64,000 nt of DNA from an uncultured Collinsella sp. (lineage in GTDB: Bacteria; Actinomycetota; Coriobacteriia; Coriobacteriales; Coriobacteriaceae), in NCBI GenBank assembly GCA_900541205.1, contig UQIV01000003.1:62001-126000 (forward strand), given 5' to 3'. The notes under the pieces are model-generated. The model made no database searches and was not told the origin of the DNA. It was given only the letters and a program-made list of their open reading frames with translations. Below are positions 50,780-59,145 of this stretch, piece by piece; position 1 is the first letter of the stretch, and each line of letters opens with the position of its first letter. Both the position numbers and the translations under genes were made by a program.

Positions 50780-52062
50780 TGAAGATCCTTCTTGTAAATA
50801 AGTTTCATTGGCGCAAGGGTGGAAGCGAGACGTACTACTTTGCTCTTGCCGATGGTCTTCGCGCTCTTGGGCATGAAGTTGCCTTCTTCAGCATGGAGGA
50901 TGAGCGTAATGAGCCGACTGAGTGGTCGCGTTACTTTGTAACGAATCGCGACTATAACGGACCGAGCTCTATTGTCGATAAGGCGAAGGCCGCGCAGGCA
51001 CTTGTGTATTCCAAAGAGGCGCGCGAGAAGTTCGATGCGCTGTGCCGTGAATTCCAGCCCGATGTAATCCATCTCAATCTCACTCATAGGCAGATTACGT
51101 TTTCCATCTTGGACGCTCCTTGGCTAAAGCAGCATCCAACGCCGGTTGTGTATACCTCGCACGACTTGATTCTTGCTTGCCCGAGCTATCTTATGCTTGA
51201 TTCCGAGGGCAACGTTTGCGATTCGTGTCTCGGGGGTCATTTTGGCAATTGCCTTAAGAAGAAGTGCGTAAAGGGTTCGATCGCAAAAAGCGCGTTAGCG
51301 GTGGCTGAGGCGGAGTGGCTTAAACGGCACAAAACCTATTCACGTCTCGATCGCATCATCTGCCCGAGTGAGTTCATGCGGAACAAGTTTATTGAAGCGG
51401 GGCTTCCCGAGCGTCAGCTTGTCCTCATGCGGAATTTCCTGAATCCCGATTCGATGTCACGGGAAGTTGCCAACCAAAATAATGAAGATCCCTACATGCT
51501 GTATCTGGGACGCCTTTCTCGCGAGAAAGGCGTGTTAACGCTCGTGCATGCTTTTGAGAAGGCGGCACCGGTGATCCCTGATTGGCGTCTTGTTATTGCA
51601 GGCGATGGCCCTGAATGTGATGCTGTGAAGGTCAAAGTTTCCGCAATGCCAAACGAAATAAGCTCGAGGATTGAGCTGGTTGGATATAAAACCGGTGACG
51701 CCCTGCGCGGACTTGTGAATCGAGCCACTCTGGCGGCTGCGCCGTCAGAGTGGCTCGAGAACGCGCCATATGCGGTTCTCGAGGCACTCGCCGCGGGCAA
51801 GCCCGTTATCGGTACGAACATGGGCGGAATACCCGAGCTGGTACGTGAGGGTGAAACGGGCTTCCTGGCTGAAGCCCACGATGAGGCAGGACTCGCAGAT
51901 GCAATCCGTAGGGGTGCGGCGGTGGCCGCCGATCCTGCGGCTTACGCCGCGATGAGCGCGCATTGCCGTTCATTCGTGGCAGAGAACTGTAATCAAGAGG
52001 AATACATCCGGAATCTCGTCTCCCTGTATCAAGAACTAATTGACCGGAAGGTGGTGGCCTAA
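50779..52062 (+). CDS. GT4-type glycosyltransferase with internal hairpins
   Basis: A 427-residue GT-B glycosyltransferase: MKILLVNKFHWRKGGSETYY at the start, a cysteine-rich loop CDSCLGGHFGNCLKKKCVKG at about 155-175, YLGRLSREKGVLTLVHAFEK, and PSEWLENAPYAVLEALAAGK. The four cysteines could bind a metal; such loops are seen in some GT4 enzymes. Two features of the DNA are odd. The GRLSREKG codons form a perfect 24-base palindrome (51510-51533), and a 39-base hairpin covers 51720-51758. The gene is coupled to its neighbour upstream and followed three bases later by the radical SAM gene. Confidence 0.9.
   Translation: MKILLVNKFHWRKGGSETYYFALADGLRALGHEVAFFSMEDERNEPTEWSRYFVTNRDYNGPSSIVDKAKAAQALVYSKEAREKFDALCREFQPDVIHLNLTHRQITFSILDAPWLKQHPTPVVYTSHDLILACPSYLMLDSEGNVCDSCLGGHFGNCLKKKCVKGSIAKSALAVAEAEWLKRHKTYSRLDRIICPSEFMRNKFIEAGLPERQLVLMRNFLNPDSMSREVANQNNEDPYMLYLGRLSREKGVLTLVHAFEKAAPVIPDWRLVIAGDGPECDAVKVKVSAMPNEISSRIELVGYKTGDALRGLVNRATLAAAPSEWLENAPYAVLEALAAGKPVIGTNMGGIPELVREGETGFLAEAHDEAGLADAIRRGAAVAADPAAYAAMSAHCRSFVAENCNQEEYIRNLVSLYQELIDRKVVA
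51510..51533. repeat. 24-base perfect palindrome inside a glycosyltransferase gene
   Basis: The sequence equals its own reverse complement over 24 bases; as RNA it folds into 10 bp with a CGCG loop. It spans codons for GRLSREKGV, a conserved GT4 segment, so the protein is ordinary and the codon choice makes the palindrome. Confidence 0.9.
51720..51758. repeat. 39-base hairpin inside a glycosyltransferase gene
   Basis: TCGAGCCACTCTG (51720-51732) pairs with CAGAGTGGCTCGA (51746-51758); inside, a G-T pair and CGGC/GCCG continue the stem to a TGC loop, 18 pairs in total. No T-run follows. Confidence 0.9.
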
Positions 52063-52065
52063 CCC

Positions 52066-53202
52066 ATGGCCGAGAAGAAACTCAACGGAACCGTAATCGT
52101 AACGTACCGCTGCAACGCGCGCTGCACCATGTGCAACCGCTACAAGGCTCCCAGCCGTCCGGAGGAGGAGCTCTCCCTCGACGTGATCAAGAAGCTCCCG
52201 CGCATGTACTTCACCAACATCACCGGTGGCGAGCCCTTCATCAGGACCGACCTTGCGGATATCGTGCGCGAGCTGTACAAGAAGTCCGACCGCATCGTCA
52301 TCTCCACCAACGGCTTCTTCACCGACCGCATCATCGCCCTTGCCGAGGAATTCCCCCAGGTGGGAATCCGCATCTCCATCGAGGGTCTGCAGCAGACCAA
52401 CGATGAGATCCGCGGTCTCCAGAACGGCTTCAACCGCGGCTACGAGACGCTCAAGAAGCTCGTGGAAATGAAGCACCCGGACGTGGGCTTTGGCATGACG
52501 GTGCAGGATCGCAACGCTGCGGACTTGGTGCCGCTGTACAAGCTTTCCGACGAGCTCGGCATGGAGTTCGCCACCGCCAGCCTGCACAACAGCTTCTACT
52601 TTGTCGAGGCGAAGAACATCATCAAGGACCGTCCCATGGTGGCCCAGAACTTCGAGGACCTGGTAAACGAGCTCCTCAAGTCCAACGAGCCCAAGAAGTG
52701 GTTCCGCGCGTACTTCAACATGGGCCTCATCAACTACATCTATGGGCAGAAGCGCCTGCTCCCGTGCGATATGGCGTTCGACACGTTCTTCATCGACCCC
52801 TACGGCGACGTCATGCCCTGCAACGGCACCAAGGAGAAGCTCGTTATGGGCAACCTTAACGACGAGTCTTGGGATGAGCTGTGGGAGAGCGCCCAGGCCG
52901 AGAAAGTGCGCGGCTGCGTGCGCCACTGCGACCGCAACTGCTGGATGATCGGCTCCGTGTCTCCTGCCATGCACAAGTACATCTGGAAACCCGCGTCGTG
53001 GGTGCTGGCGCACAAGCTCAAGCCCGGCAAGAAGTTCGACATGCACGAGCTCCCCATCGTGCGCGACTACGAGTCGGGCAAGGTGACGAAGGAGGAGCTG
53101 GACGCTCTTTCCACCTGCGACATGCACGCCGCGATCAACGACGGCCTTTCCGACGCAAGCCGAGCCGACGCGCACGTGTACGAGACTGAGGAGGCGCTGT
53201 AG
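52066..53202 (+). CDS. Radical SAM protein with SPASM-like C-terminal cysteines
   Basis: A 378-residue radical SAM enzyme. The cluster motif C16-N-A-R-C20-T-M-C23 lies in VTYRCNARCTMCNRYKA, followed by TNITGGEPFIRTDLADIV and RIVISTNGFFTDRII. C-terminal cysteines in LLPCDMAFDTFFIDPYGDVM, MPCNGTKEKLVMGNL and CVRHCDRNCW look like a SPASM or twitch domain holding extra iron-sulfur clusters. Such domains usually act on peptides or sugars; inside a polysaccharide cluster, modification of a sugar or attachment of a group is plausible, but no substrate is evident. The first codons follow a weak site three bases after the previous stop. Confidence 0.85.
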   Translation: MAEKKLNGTVIVTYRCNARCTMCNRYKAPSRPEEELSLDVIKKLPRMYFTNITGGEPFIRTDLADIVRELYKKSDRIVISTNGFFTDRIIALAEEFPQVGIRISIEGLQQTNDEIRGLQNGFNRGYETLKKLVEMKHPDVGFGMTVQDRNAADLVPLYKLSDELGMEFATASLHNSFYFVEAKNIIKDRPMVAQNFEDLVNELLKSNEPKKWFRAYFNMGLINYIYGQKRLLPCDMAFDTFFIDPYGDVMPCNGTKEKLVMGNLNDESWDELWESAQAEKVRGCVRHCDRNCWMIGSVSPAMHKYIWKPASWVLAHKLKPGKKFDMHELPIVRDYESGKVTKEELDALSTCDMHAAINDGLSDASRADAHVYETEEAL

Positions 53203-53274
53203 TGCAGCCGGGTGGAAAAATCGAATGCAAAAATTCAGAAATAGCGGTTGCTCGATATCAATCGGAGGAAACAC

Positions 53275-54378
53275 GTGAAAGTATCCTGCATAACCAGGCA
53301 CGCAATCTCTAATTATGGCTCCCTGCTCCAGGCATATGCGACACAACGAGCGGTAGAGAGCTTGGGGCATGAGTTCGAGATTATGGACTATGTACCTGCT
53401 TGTGAGGACGTATCCCAGCAGGTGAGGACGCTTCTTTCGACAAAGCCGTCCTGGAACGGGAACCCGTTGAAGAAGTCTGTCTACAGACTTCTGATGGAGC
53501 CTGAGACAAGGGTGGCGGGCAAGCGGTTTGCGCGTGAGCGTTCCCAGCTGCTTAAGATGAGCCCTCACTATGCATCCCTGGAGGAGCTGAAGGCTAATCC
53601 GCCCAAGGCCGATGTCTATATGACTGGAAGCGATCAGGTGTGGGGTCCCATCAGCTCGGGCGCATACGACCTGTCATACGCGCTTGAGTTTGCTCCCGAG
53701 GGCGCAAGGCGCATCTCATATGCGGCAAGCTTTGGTAAGAAGAATATCCCGGATAGCGTGCGCCCCAGGTTTCTCGAGGACCTTCGAGCATATGAGGCCG
53801 TGTTCGTACGCGAGGATGCCGCGCGCGAGCAGCTTGCCTCGTGGGGCATAGAGGCCGGACAGGTTGTCGATCCCACGCTGCTGCTTGATGGCGAGGCGTG
53901 GAGAAGGATGGCGGCACCTGCCCCGAAGGGCGAATACATCCTCGTCTACCAGATTCACAGCGACCCGACGGTGGGGCAGTACGCCGTGAAGGTTGCCAAA
54001 AAGCTTGGCTTGCCCCTGATACGGATCTCCGCAAGCCTGCACCAGGCCTCACGCGAGGGCAAGTTCAAGTGGCTGCCGACGCTTGCTGAGTTTCTCTCGT
54101 ATGTCGACAACGCAGCATGCCTAGTCACGGACTCGTTCCACGGTACGGCTTTTGCCATAAATCTCAATACGCCGCTGGTAGAAGTGCTGCCCAAGAACGG
54201 AACCTCGAGCAGGAACGTGAGTATTCTGCGACTCACGGACCTCACGGACAGAGTGCTTCAGAATCTAGATGATGTCGAGTTAGCATCCAAGCAGATTGAC
54301 TTTGGTCGGGTCAACGACGTGATGGGTGCGGAGAGGGAGAAGTCCCTAGCGCAGCTCAAGAGCATGATTGAGGAGTAG
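53275..54378 (+). CDS. Polysaccharide pyruvyl transferase family protein (first copy)
   Basis: A 367-residue protein of the CsaB/PssM family, which adds pyruvate ketals to sugars. Signatures are CITRHAISNYGSLLQAYATQ at the start, VYMTGSDQVWGPISSGAYDL, PEGARRISYAASFGKK, VVDPTLLLDGEAWRRM and LVTDSFHGTAFAINLNTPL. The start is GTG 53275, four bases after GGAGGAA. A 9-bp hairpin with a TCTA loop lies within the gene (53471-53492), directly after a smaller one (53455-53468). A second family member is encoded at 59146. Confidence 0.87.
   Translation: MKVSCITRHAISNYGSLLQAYATQRAVESLGHEFEIMDYVPACEDVSQQVRTLLSTKPSWNGNPLKKSVYRLLMEPETRVAGKRFARERSQLLKMSPHYASLEELKANPPKADVYMTGSDQVWGPISSGAYDLSYALEFAPEGARRISYAASFGKKNIPDSVRPRFLEDLRAYEAVFVREDAAREQLASWGIEAGQVVDPTLLLDGEAWRRMAAPAPKGEYILVYQIHSDPTVGQYAVKVAKKLGLPLIRISASLHQASREGKFKWLPTLAEFLSYVDNAACLVTDSFHGTAFAINLNTPLVEVLPKNGTSSRNVSILRLTDLTDRVLQNLDDVELASKQIDFGRVNDVMGAEREKSLAQLKSMIEE
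53455..53492. repeat. Two adjacent hairpins inside the first pyruvyl transferase gene
   Basis: AACGG-GAAC-CCGTT (53455-53468) is followed two bases later by AGAAGTCTG-TCTA-CAGACTTCT (53471-53492 region; ten-base arms with two central bases). The first alone could be chance; the second is perfect over nine pairs with a four-base loop. Confidence 0.75.
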
Positions 54379-54382
54379 GGCA

Positions 54383-55510
54383 TTGTCAAACGTTGGCACT
54401 AGGACGGTATGCAAGAAGGATATGTGCGCTGGCTGTATGGCCTGCGTCGATTCATGCCGACATGGAGCGATTGCCATTGAGGATACGATTGAGGCGTATA
54501 ACGCCCGTATTGATCCTACAAGGTGCGTGGGATGTGGACTGTGCGAGAAAACGTGTCCCCAGATGGTATCCCCATCTTCGTTGCGTCCTCTCGAGTGGCT
54601 ACAGGGGTGGGCGAAAGATACATCGCTCAGAATGTCATCTTCGTCCGGGGGTCTGGCTACGGCCATCTCGGAGGCGTTTGTGGCGTCAAATGGATTAGTG
54701 TGTTCATGTGCACAGGAGGGCGGTGAGTTCCGGTTCCACCTCACTTCTGATGCGGATTACTTGAGGAGGGCCCAAGGCTCCAAATACGTCAAAAGCAATC
54801 CGCTTGGTGCGTACCGCGAGGTTAGGGAGGCCCTGCAAGGTGGTCAAAGGGTTCTCTTTATCGGTCTTCCTTGTCAGGTTGCTGCGATGCGTAACTTCGT
54901 TGGAAGCCGTTTAGCCGATTCCCTTTACACCATCGACCTTATCTGTCATGGTTCACCGTCCCCCAAGGTCCTGAGCCGATTCTTGGAAGAGACAGGTAAC
55001 AACCTGTCTAATGAGCTGATACTGGACTTTCGAAAGAAAGTCCAGTTTCAGCTCCGCTATCGCGGAGCTGAAACTGTGGGTAGGACGGGTGTCCGCGATC
55101 GCTACTCGATTGCTTTCCTCTCGGGTTTACCGTATACGGAAGGCTGCTACTCCTGCCGCTACGCCAAGGGTGATCGTGTCTCCGATATTACGCTTGGCGA
55201 TTCATGGGGTAGCGAGCTTTCTGATGAGGTCGCGAACGGGATATCCCTCGCACTTGTGCAGACAGACAAGGGTCGAGAACTGTTAGAAATGACGGACCTT
55301 GAGCTTTTGCCGGTTGATCCTGGTCTAGCTGTGGCCAACAATGAACAGCTTCAACGTCCTTCGACGAAGCCTATAGAAAGAAATACCTTTATGGACGGCT
55401 TTCGTAACGGGGTACGGGTTAACCGACTCGTTCTCAGGGCGAGGCCAAAAGACTGCGCCAAGTACTTGGTCAAGGATATATTGCTTGCACTGGGTTTGCT
55501 CAGGGGTTAA
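54383..55510 (+). CDS. FrhB-like iron-sulfur protein (first copy)
   Basis: A 375-residue member of the coenzyme F420 hydrogenase/dehydrogenase beta-subunit family. The N-terminus has a two-cluster ferredoxin part (CKKDMCAGCMACVDSCRHGA and CVGCGLCEKTCPQM). The body has SSSSGGLATAISEAF, GLPCQVAAMRNFVGSRL, DLICHGSPSPKVLSRFLEE, CYSCRYAKGDRVSDITLGDS. In polysaccharide clusters this family often occurs beside pyruvyl transferases, as here, with unknown function. Start: TTG 54383, seven bases after GAGGAG. A TTG five codons earlier has no good site. Three consecutive perfect hairpins lie in the coding sequence at 54991-55075. Confidence 0.83.
   Translation: MSNVGTRTVCKKDMCAGCMACVDSCRHGAIAIEDTIEAYNARIDPTRCVGCGLCEKTCPQMVSPSSLRPLEWLQGWAKDTSLRMSSSSGGLATAISEAFVASNGLVCSCAQEGGEFRFHLTSDADYLRRAQGSKYVKSNPLGAYREVREALQGGQRVLFIGLPCQVAAMRNFVGSRLADSLYTIDLICHGSPSPKVLSRFLEETGNNLSNELILDFRKKVQFQLRYRGAETVGRTGVRDRYSIAFLSGLPYTEGCYSCRYAKGDRVSDITLGDSWGSELSDEVANGISLALVQTDKGRELLEMTDLELLPVDPGLAVANNEQLQRPSTKPIERNTFMDGFRNGVRVNRLVLRARPKDCAKYLVKDILLALGLLRG
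54991..55075. repeat. Three consecutive perfect hairpins inside the first FrhB-like gene
   Basis: Hairpin 1: GACAGGT-AACA-ACCTGTC (54991-55008). Hairpin 2: an 11-bp stem (55021-55031 with 55036-55046) and a GAAA loop. Hairpin 3: a 14-bp stem (55044-55057 with 55062-55075) and a TATC loop. Hairpins 2 and 3 share the bases AGT at 55044-55046, which can pair with ACT on either side. Confidence 0.92.
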
Positions 55511-55556
55511 CACATCGAGAGCGTTTGCTTTAGGCATTAATGATAAGGTAATCCAT

Positions 55557-56495
55557 ATGTTGAGTAATTCCAAGGTGCCAAAGTGCGTCGTATTAATGGC
55601 GTCATACAACGGCATCCCATTTATTTCAGAACAAATTGACAGCATTCTCTCGCAGGCTGAAGTTGACGTACGTCTTTTTGTCCGTGATGACGGGTCATCT
55701 GATGGTACTCGTGATCTTCTGCAGCGCTATGCAGATGAGGGCAGTCTGACTTTGTTAACAGGAGAAAACCTAGGACCTGCTTTAGGGTTTTTGACGTTGT
55801 TGCGGAATGCTCCCGAAGCTGATTACTATGCGTTTTCCGACCAAGATGATATTTGGGATAGCGATAAACTGATAACTGCGATTAAACAGCTTAAGAAGCA
55901 GGAGAATTTGGCTCTTTATCATTGCAATTCAAGACTTGTAGATTCAGCTGGTAATGAGATGGGCCGGTTAACCTATGGGCAACAAAGGTGCATATCTTAT
56001 CGAGATAACGACCCTCTCAACCAGCTTTGCATTGGGTCACCTATGGGATGTACGCAAGTATTTGATAGGCGTATTTGGGAAGTTGTTTGCTTGCATGAGC
56101 TGCCCCATCCCGTCATCATGCATGATAAGCTGATAGCTAATCTATGCGTGCTGCTGGGTTATCGGATTGTTTTCGATGCTTCTCCTCATATGGGATATCG
56201 CCAGCATGGTCGTAATGTGGTCGGTGTGAGTACTGATTTACCATCTAAAGTGATTGAGAAAATCAATAGTTTTTGTCATCCGCGAGAGATTACTCTTGCA
56301 AAGCAAGTTACTGGACTTCTTTCAACTTATTCCGACTGCATTCTTCCTCCAGAGCGTGCTCTTGGAGAGTTGGTATCGAAAATGGACGCTTCTTTCATGG
56401 CTAGGTGCAGGGTTTCTTTCTCTTCGAGGCTGAATTTCGGCAGTCTACAAGAGGGCCTTTTCAATAGATCTCTCCTCTTGTTTGGGAAGCGATGA
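55557..56495 (+). CDS. GT2-type glycosyltransferase
   Basis: A 312-residue GT-A glycosyltransferase of family 2: VLMASYNGIPFISEQIDSIL, the DDGSSDGT nucleotide-binding motif (LFVRDDGSSDGTRDLL), and YYAFSDQDDIWDSDKLITAI, which has the SDQDD metal-binding variant typical of rhamnosyl- and capsule-type transferases. CIGSPMGCTQVFDRR and MGYRQHGRNVVG follow. The ATG at 55557 lies eight bases after AAGG. The gene is clearly more AT-rich than the radical SAM gene or the flippase nearby, a sign of different origin. Confidence 0.9.
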   Translation: MLSNSKVPKCVVLMASYNGIPFISEQIDSILSQAEVDVRLFVRDDGSSDGTRDLLQRYADEGSLTLLTGENLGPALGFLTLLRNAPEADYYAFSDQDDIWDSDKLITAIKQLKKQENLALYHCNSRLVDSAGNEMGRLTYGQQRCISYRDNDPLNQLCIGSPMGCTQVFDRRIWEVVCLHELPHPVIMHDKLIANLCVLLGYRIVFDASPHMGYRQHGRNVVGVSTDLPSKVIEKINSFCHPREITLAKQVTGLLSTYSDCILPPERALGELVSKMDASFMARCRVSFSSRLNFGSLQEGLFNRSLLLFGKR

Positions 56496-56496
56496 T

Positions 56497-57774
56497 ATGA
56501 GTAAAAGCATCCCCAAACCGCACAATAGTGGGTACGTCCTAGCGCTTGCCTTTTGCGACTATCTCAAGGACAAGACCGGCACCCCAAAGGCTATTATGGC
56601 GAGTCAGCAGGCCATGGCGTCGCACGGCATAAGTTACGTCTATCTCCACTCGGTTAAGAAGACCCTGTTCAGGGACGACCAGATGCTATTTTGCGAATTC
56701 GGGGTTACGGTCGACGGGGTGGAGGCTGGTGTTTTCAGTATTGCCCAGGTGTGCGAGGCCCTTTGCAGCTGGCAAAAAAGCGGCTTCAGCCTTCTTGAGC
56801 TTCATATCCACCACCTTCTGTACGTGAGCCTTGAGAAAGTCTCCGAACTGCTAAAAGTTACAGGCAAAACACCGGTCAGGGCCTTTCTCCACGACTATTA
56901 CCTGTGTTGTACAAGCTATAACCTCCAAAATAGGAGCGGCTTTTGTGACAGCTCAAGGCTCGGCGACGCTCCCTGCGAGAAATGCCCCCACTTCAGTAAC
57001 AGCCTTCGTGTGGAGTCGAAGATCCAAGGGCTGTTTGACTCCATCAAAAATCTCCGTTTTGTTGCACCTTCGACCTATACGAAGAATCGGTTCCTCTCAT
57101 TCAGGCCCCAATACGAGGGCCTTGTTGATGTAATACCGCACCAAAAGCTGCTTGGAGAGTATCTGGGCAACAGATGTCCTCTGAACGCAGGGGAGCGCAT
57201 CAGGGTTGCCTTTCTGGGGATGCCGAGGAAGACAAAGGGCTGGGAGACCTGGCTTCGCCTCGTATCTGCGGTCGATGAACAAGAGTACGAGTTCTTCGTC
57301 TTCAACAGCTCGAACGATATGTATCCAGGGATGAACAAGCGGTTTGTCGAATTTGATGAGAAGCACCCAAATGCCATGACCGACTCTCTCAGGGAGTGCG
57401 AGATTGCCATCGTTGTCATGTGGCCATCTTGTCCAGAGACCTATAGCTACACCTGTATGGAATCTTACTCCGCAAACGCTTATACGATTTCGAGTGCATG
57501 TGCAGGCAATGTCGCCGACTTTGTCGTTGAGCATGGGTCCGGTTTGGTGCTGAATAACGAGGAGGAGCTAATCGGGCTGTTTAGGGATAAGAGCCGGCTT
57601 ATCAGGGAGGTCAATCGTTTCAGGAGCGGAAAGCCTGGTCCGCTCGATCTTGTCGATTCAGATGAGATCGTAGACCTGCTTCCATGCTCCTCGGTAGGTC
57701 TCAACACGGGAGTTCACATGCACACGAGGCTGATTGAACGTGTGCTGCTGGAGGTACTCAATGCAAGATCATAG
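56497..57774 (+). CDS. Putative glycosyltransferase (GT-B type, C-terminal GT4-like)
   Basis: A 425-residue protein without a strong N-terminal match. It has a cysteine-containing segment (FLHDYYLCCTSYNLQNRSGF followed by CDSSRLGDAPCEKCPHF) like the Cys-rich loop in other GT4 enzymes. A C-terminal half reads VAFLGMPRKTKGWETWLRLV, then CEIAIVVMWPSCPETYSYTC and MESYSANAYTISSACAGNVA, which parallel the GT4 sugar-nucleotide site (PSxxExFxxxxxEA). It starts at ATG 56497 after GGGAAG and overlaps the polymerase gene by 14 bases. I am fairly sure it is a glycosyltransferase, but not of its donor. Confidence 0.7.
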   Translation: MSKSIPKPHNSGYVLALAFCDYLKDKTGTPKAIMASQQAMASHGISYVYLHSVKKTLFRDDQMLFCEFGVTVDGVEAGVFSIAQVCEALCSWQKSGFSLLELHIHHLLYVSLEKVSELLKVTGKTPVRAFLHDYYLCCTSYNLQNRSGFCDSSRLGDAPCEKCPHFSNSLRVESKIQGLFDSIKNLRFVAPSTYTKNRFLSFRPQYEGLVDVIPHQKLLGEYLGNRCPLNAGERIRVAFLGMPRKTKGWETWLRLVSAVDEQEYEFFVFNSSNDMYPGMNKRFVEFDEKHPNAMTDSLRECEIAIVVMWPSCPETYSYTCMESYSANAYTISSACAGNVADFVVEHGSGLVLNNEEELIGLFRDKSRLIREVNRFRSGKPGPLDLVDSDEIVDLLPCSSVGLNTGVHMHTRLIERVLLEVLNARS

Positions 57775-59143
57775 GCATGCGAGGCTCGTTATAAATAAAG
57801 CGGAGGAGCGGGCTGGTCGAAGAGGTCGTTGGTATCTCCCTAATAAGCAAGGCGTTCTAACCGTTTGCATGGGTGACCTGGCGGATGCGACGATCGTTAT
57901 AGGTATCTTGGCGCAGGTTTTCTTCCTTGAGTACTATGGTCTGGGGCGATACCTCAACTGGGTAATTACCGGCATGATTTGCGTGAGGGCGCTCTTCTCC
58001 GGATGGAAATATAGCGGTAGAGCGCTACTACTTGGGCTGATTACCGTTGCAGGGTGGCTGTCTGGTGCCCTCTTGGGTGGCAATATGGAAACGTTTAGGG
58101 CGAATATTTTGCTGCTCCTCTACCCGTTTGTCTATACGCTTTACTTCTTTCTTTTGGTCACTAACAAGAGGGATTTTCTTCTTGGACTCTTTGATGCAGG
58201 TTTTCCGGTCTTCAACGCCATATTGCTTCTCAATATGGCGATCATGTTTATCCAGTACTCTACCCATGGGATGATCGCTGCGACAACGAACGACATCAGT
58301 TACTTCGAGGACAATATCTCCGGCCTGTTCTCTTATGCGTCCGTCCATGCGGTGGCCCTTTACACTTCATTCGTCGTGCTCTACAACTTCGTCTGGATTA
58401 GGAGGCTTCGGGGTCCTCTCTGGCCATCCCTTGCCATCGCTTACAACGTCTGCCTTATCGTCCTGTCCTTCTATCTTGCGACACTCAACGATAATAAGGC
58501 GCTCTTCATAATCCTTCCTCTCGTTTTAGTGATGTTCTGGCTTATTTCAGTCATGAGAGGAGAAGCGGATGTTTCGGGTCCCTTCTTTTGGCTTGTCGCC
58601 TTGTATTTTATCCTGACAATTGCATACGCCTTGGTGCCTGCGTTCCAGATCCTCGTGGATACGCAAGTGTTTGGTCTGTTCGATATGGTTGGCAGTTCAG
58701 CTTCCGTCGGTACTGCTGCCGACGGCAGTAACGAGAGGATTGCTATCATCGGCTTCGCTCTCTTGAGACCGGCTACATGGAGTCTCGGAGAGGGTCTTGG
58801 AGCCTCAAGCTTCTACGCGTCCGGGTTCATGTCGTTTAACCACTTTGGTCAAGCGGATATGGGGTCTTTCTTGATTCTCATGGGGGTTTGGGAGACGGCA
58901 GCGTATGTAGCGTTTTTCCACTCCGTGGTTAGTGAGTTTATGGAGCAGGAAAAAGGATCTAATGGCCGGATTGTTCGTTTGCTCCTTTTGCTAACAATTC
59001 TTATTACCTTTCTGTATACGCAGTGCTTTACAAGGGTGAACTGCTGCTTGTGCCTACTGCTGCTCTGTGGAGCGCTGGCTTGGTCGTGGAATTCCTCGGC
59101 TGCAGACTATTTGATTATTGATAGAGACGAAGAACAGGTTTGA
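57761..59143 (+). CDS. Putative polysaccharide polymerase (Wzy-like membrane protein)
   Basis: A 460-residue protein with about ten or more hydrophobic segments, for example ATIVIGILAQVFFLEYYGL, ANILLLLYPFVYTLYFFLLV, VCLIVLSFYLATLNDN and RLLLLLTILITFLYTQCF. A larger loop before the last helices (about residues 290-390, rich in Gly and Ser) is typical of Wzy polymerases and O-antigen ligases. Wzy proteins share little sequence, so the call rests on topology and on its place beside glycosyltransferases and the flippase. Start ATG 57761 follows GGAGG at six bases and lies inside the previous gene. A 10-bp hairpin (58216-58240) lies in the coding sequence. Confidence 0.75.
   Translation: MQDHRHARLVINKAEERAGRRGRWYLPNKQGVLTVCMGDLADATIVIGILAQVFFLEYYGLGRYLNWVITGMICVRALFSGWKYSGRALLLGLITVAGWLSGALLGGNMETFRANILLLLYPFVYTLYFFLLVTNKRDFLLGLFDAGFPVFNAILLLNMAIMFIQYSTHGMIAATTNDISYFEDNISGLFSYASVHAVALYTSFVVLYNFVWIRRLRGPLWPSLAIAYNVCLIVLSFYLATLNDNKALFIILPLVLVMFWLISVMRGEADVSGPFFWLVALYFILTIAYALVPAFQILVDTQVFGLFDMVGSSASVGTAADGSNERIAIIGFALLRPATWSLGEGLGASSFYASGFMSFNHFGQADMGSFLILMGVWETAAYVAFFHSVVSEFMEQEKGSNGRIVRLLLLLTILITFLYTQCFTRVNCCLCLLLLCGALAWSWNSSAADYLIIDRDEEQV
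58216..58240. repeat. 10-bp hairpin inside the polymerase gene
   Basis: CGCCATATTG (58216-58225) and CAATATGGCG (58231-58240) are perfect reverse complements around CTTCT. A second, weaker arrangement of CCGTCGG/CCGACGG arms occurs at 58704-58725. Confidence 0.85.
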
Positions 59144-59145
59144 AC

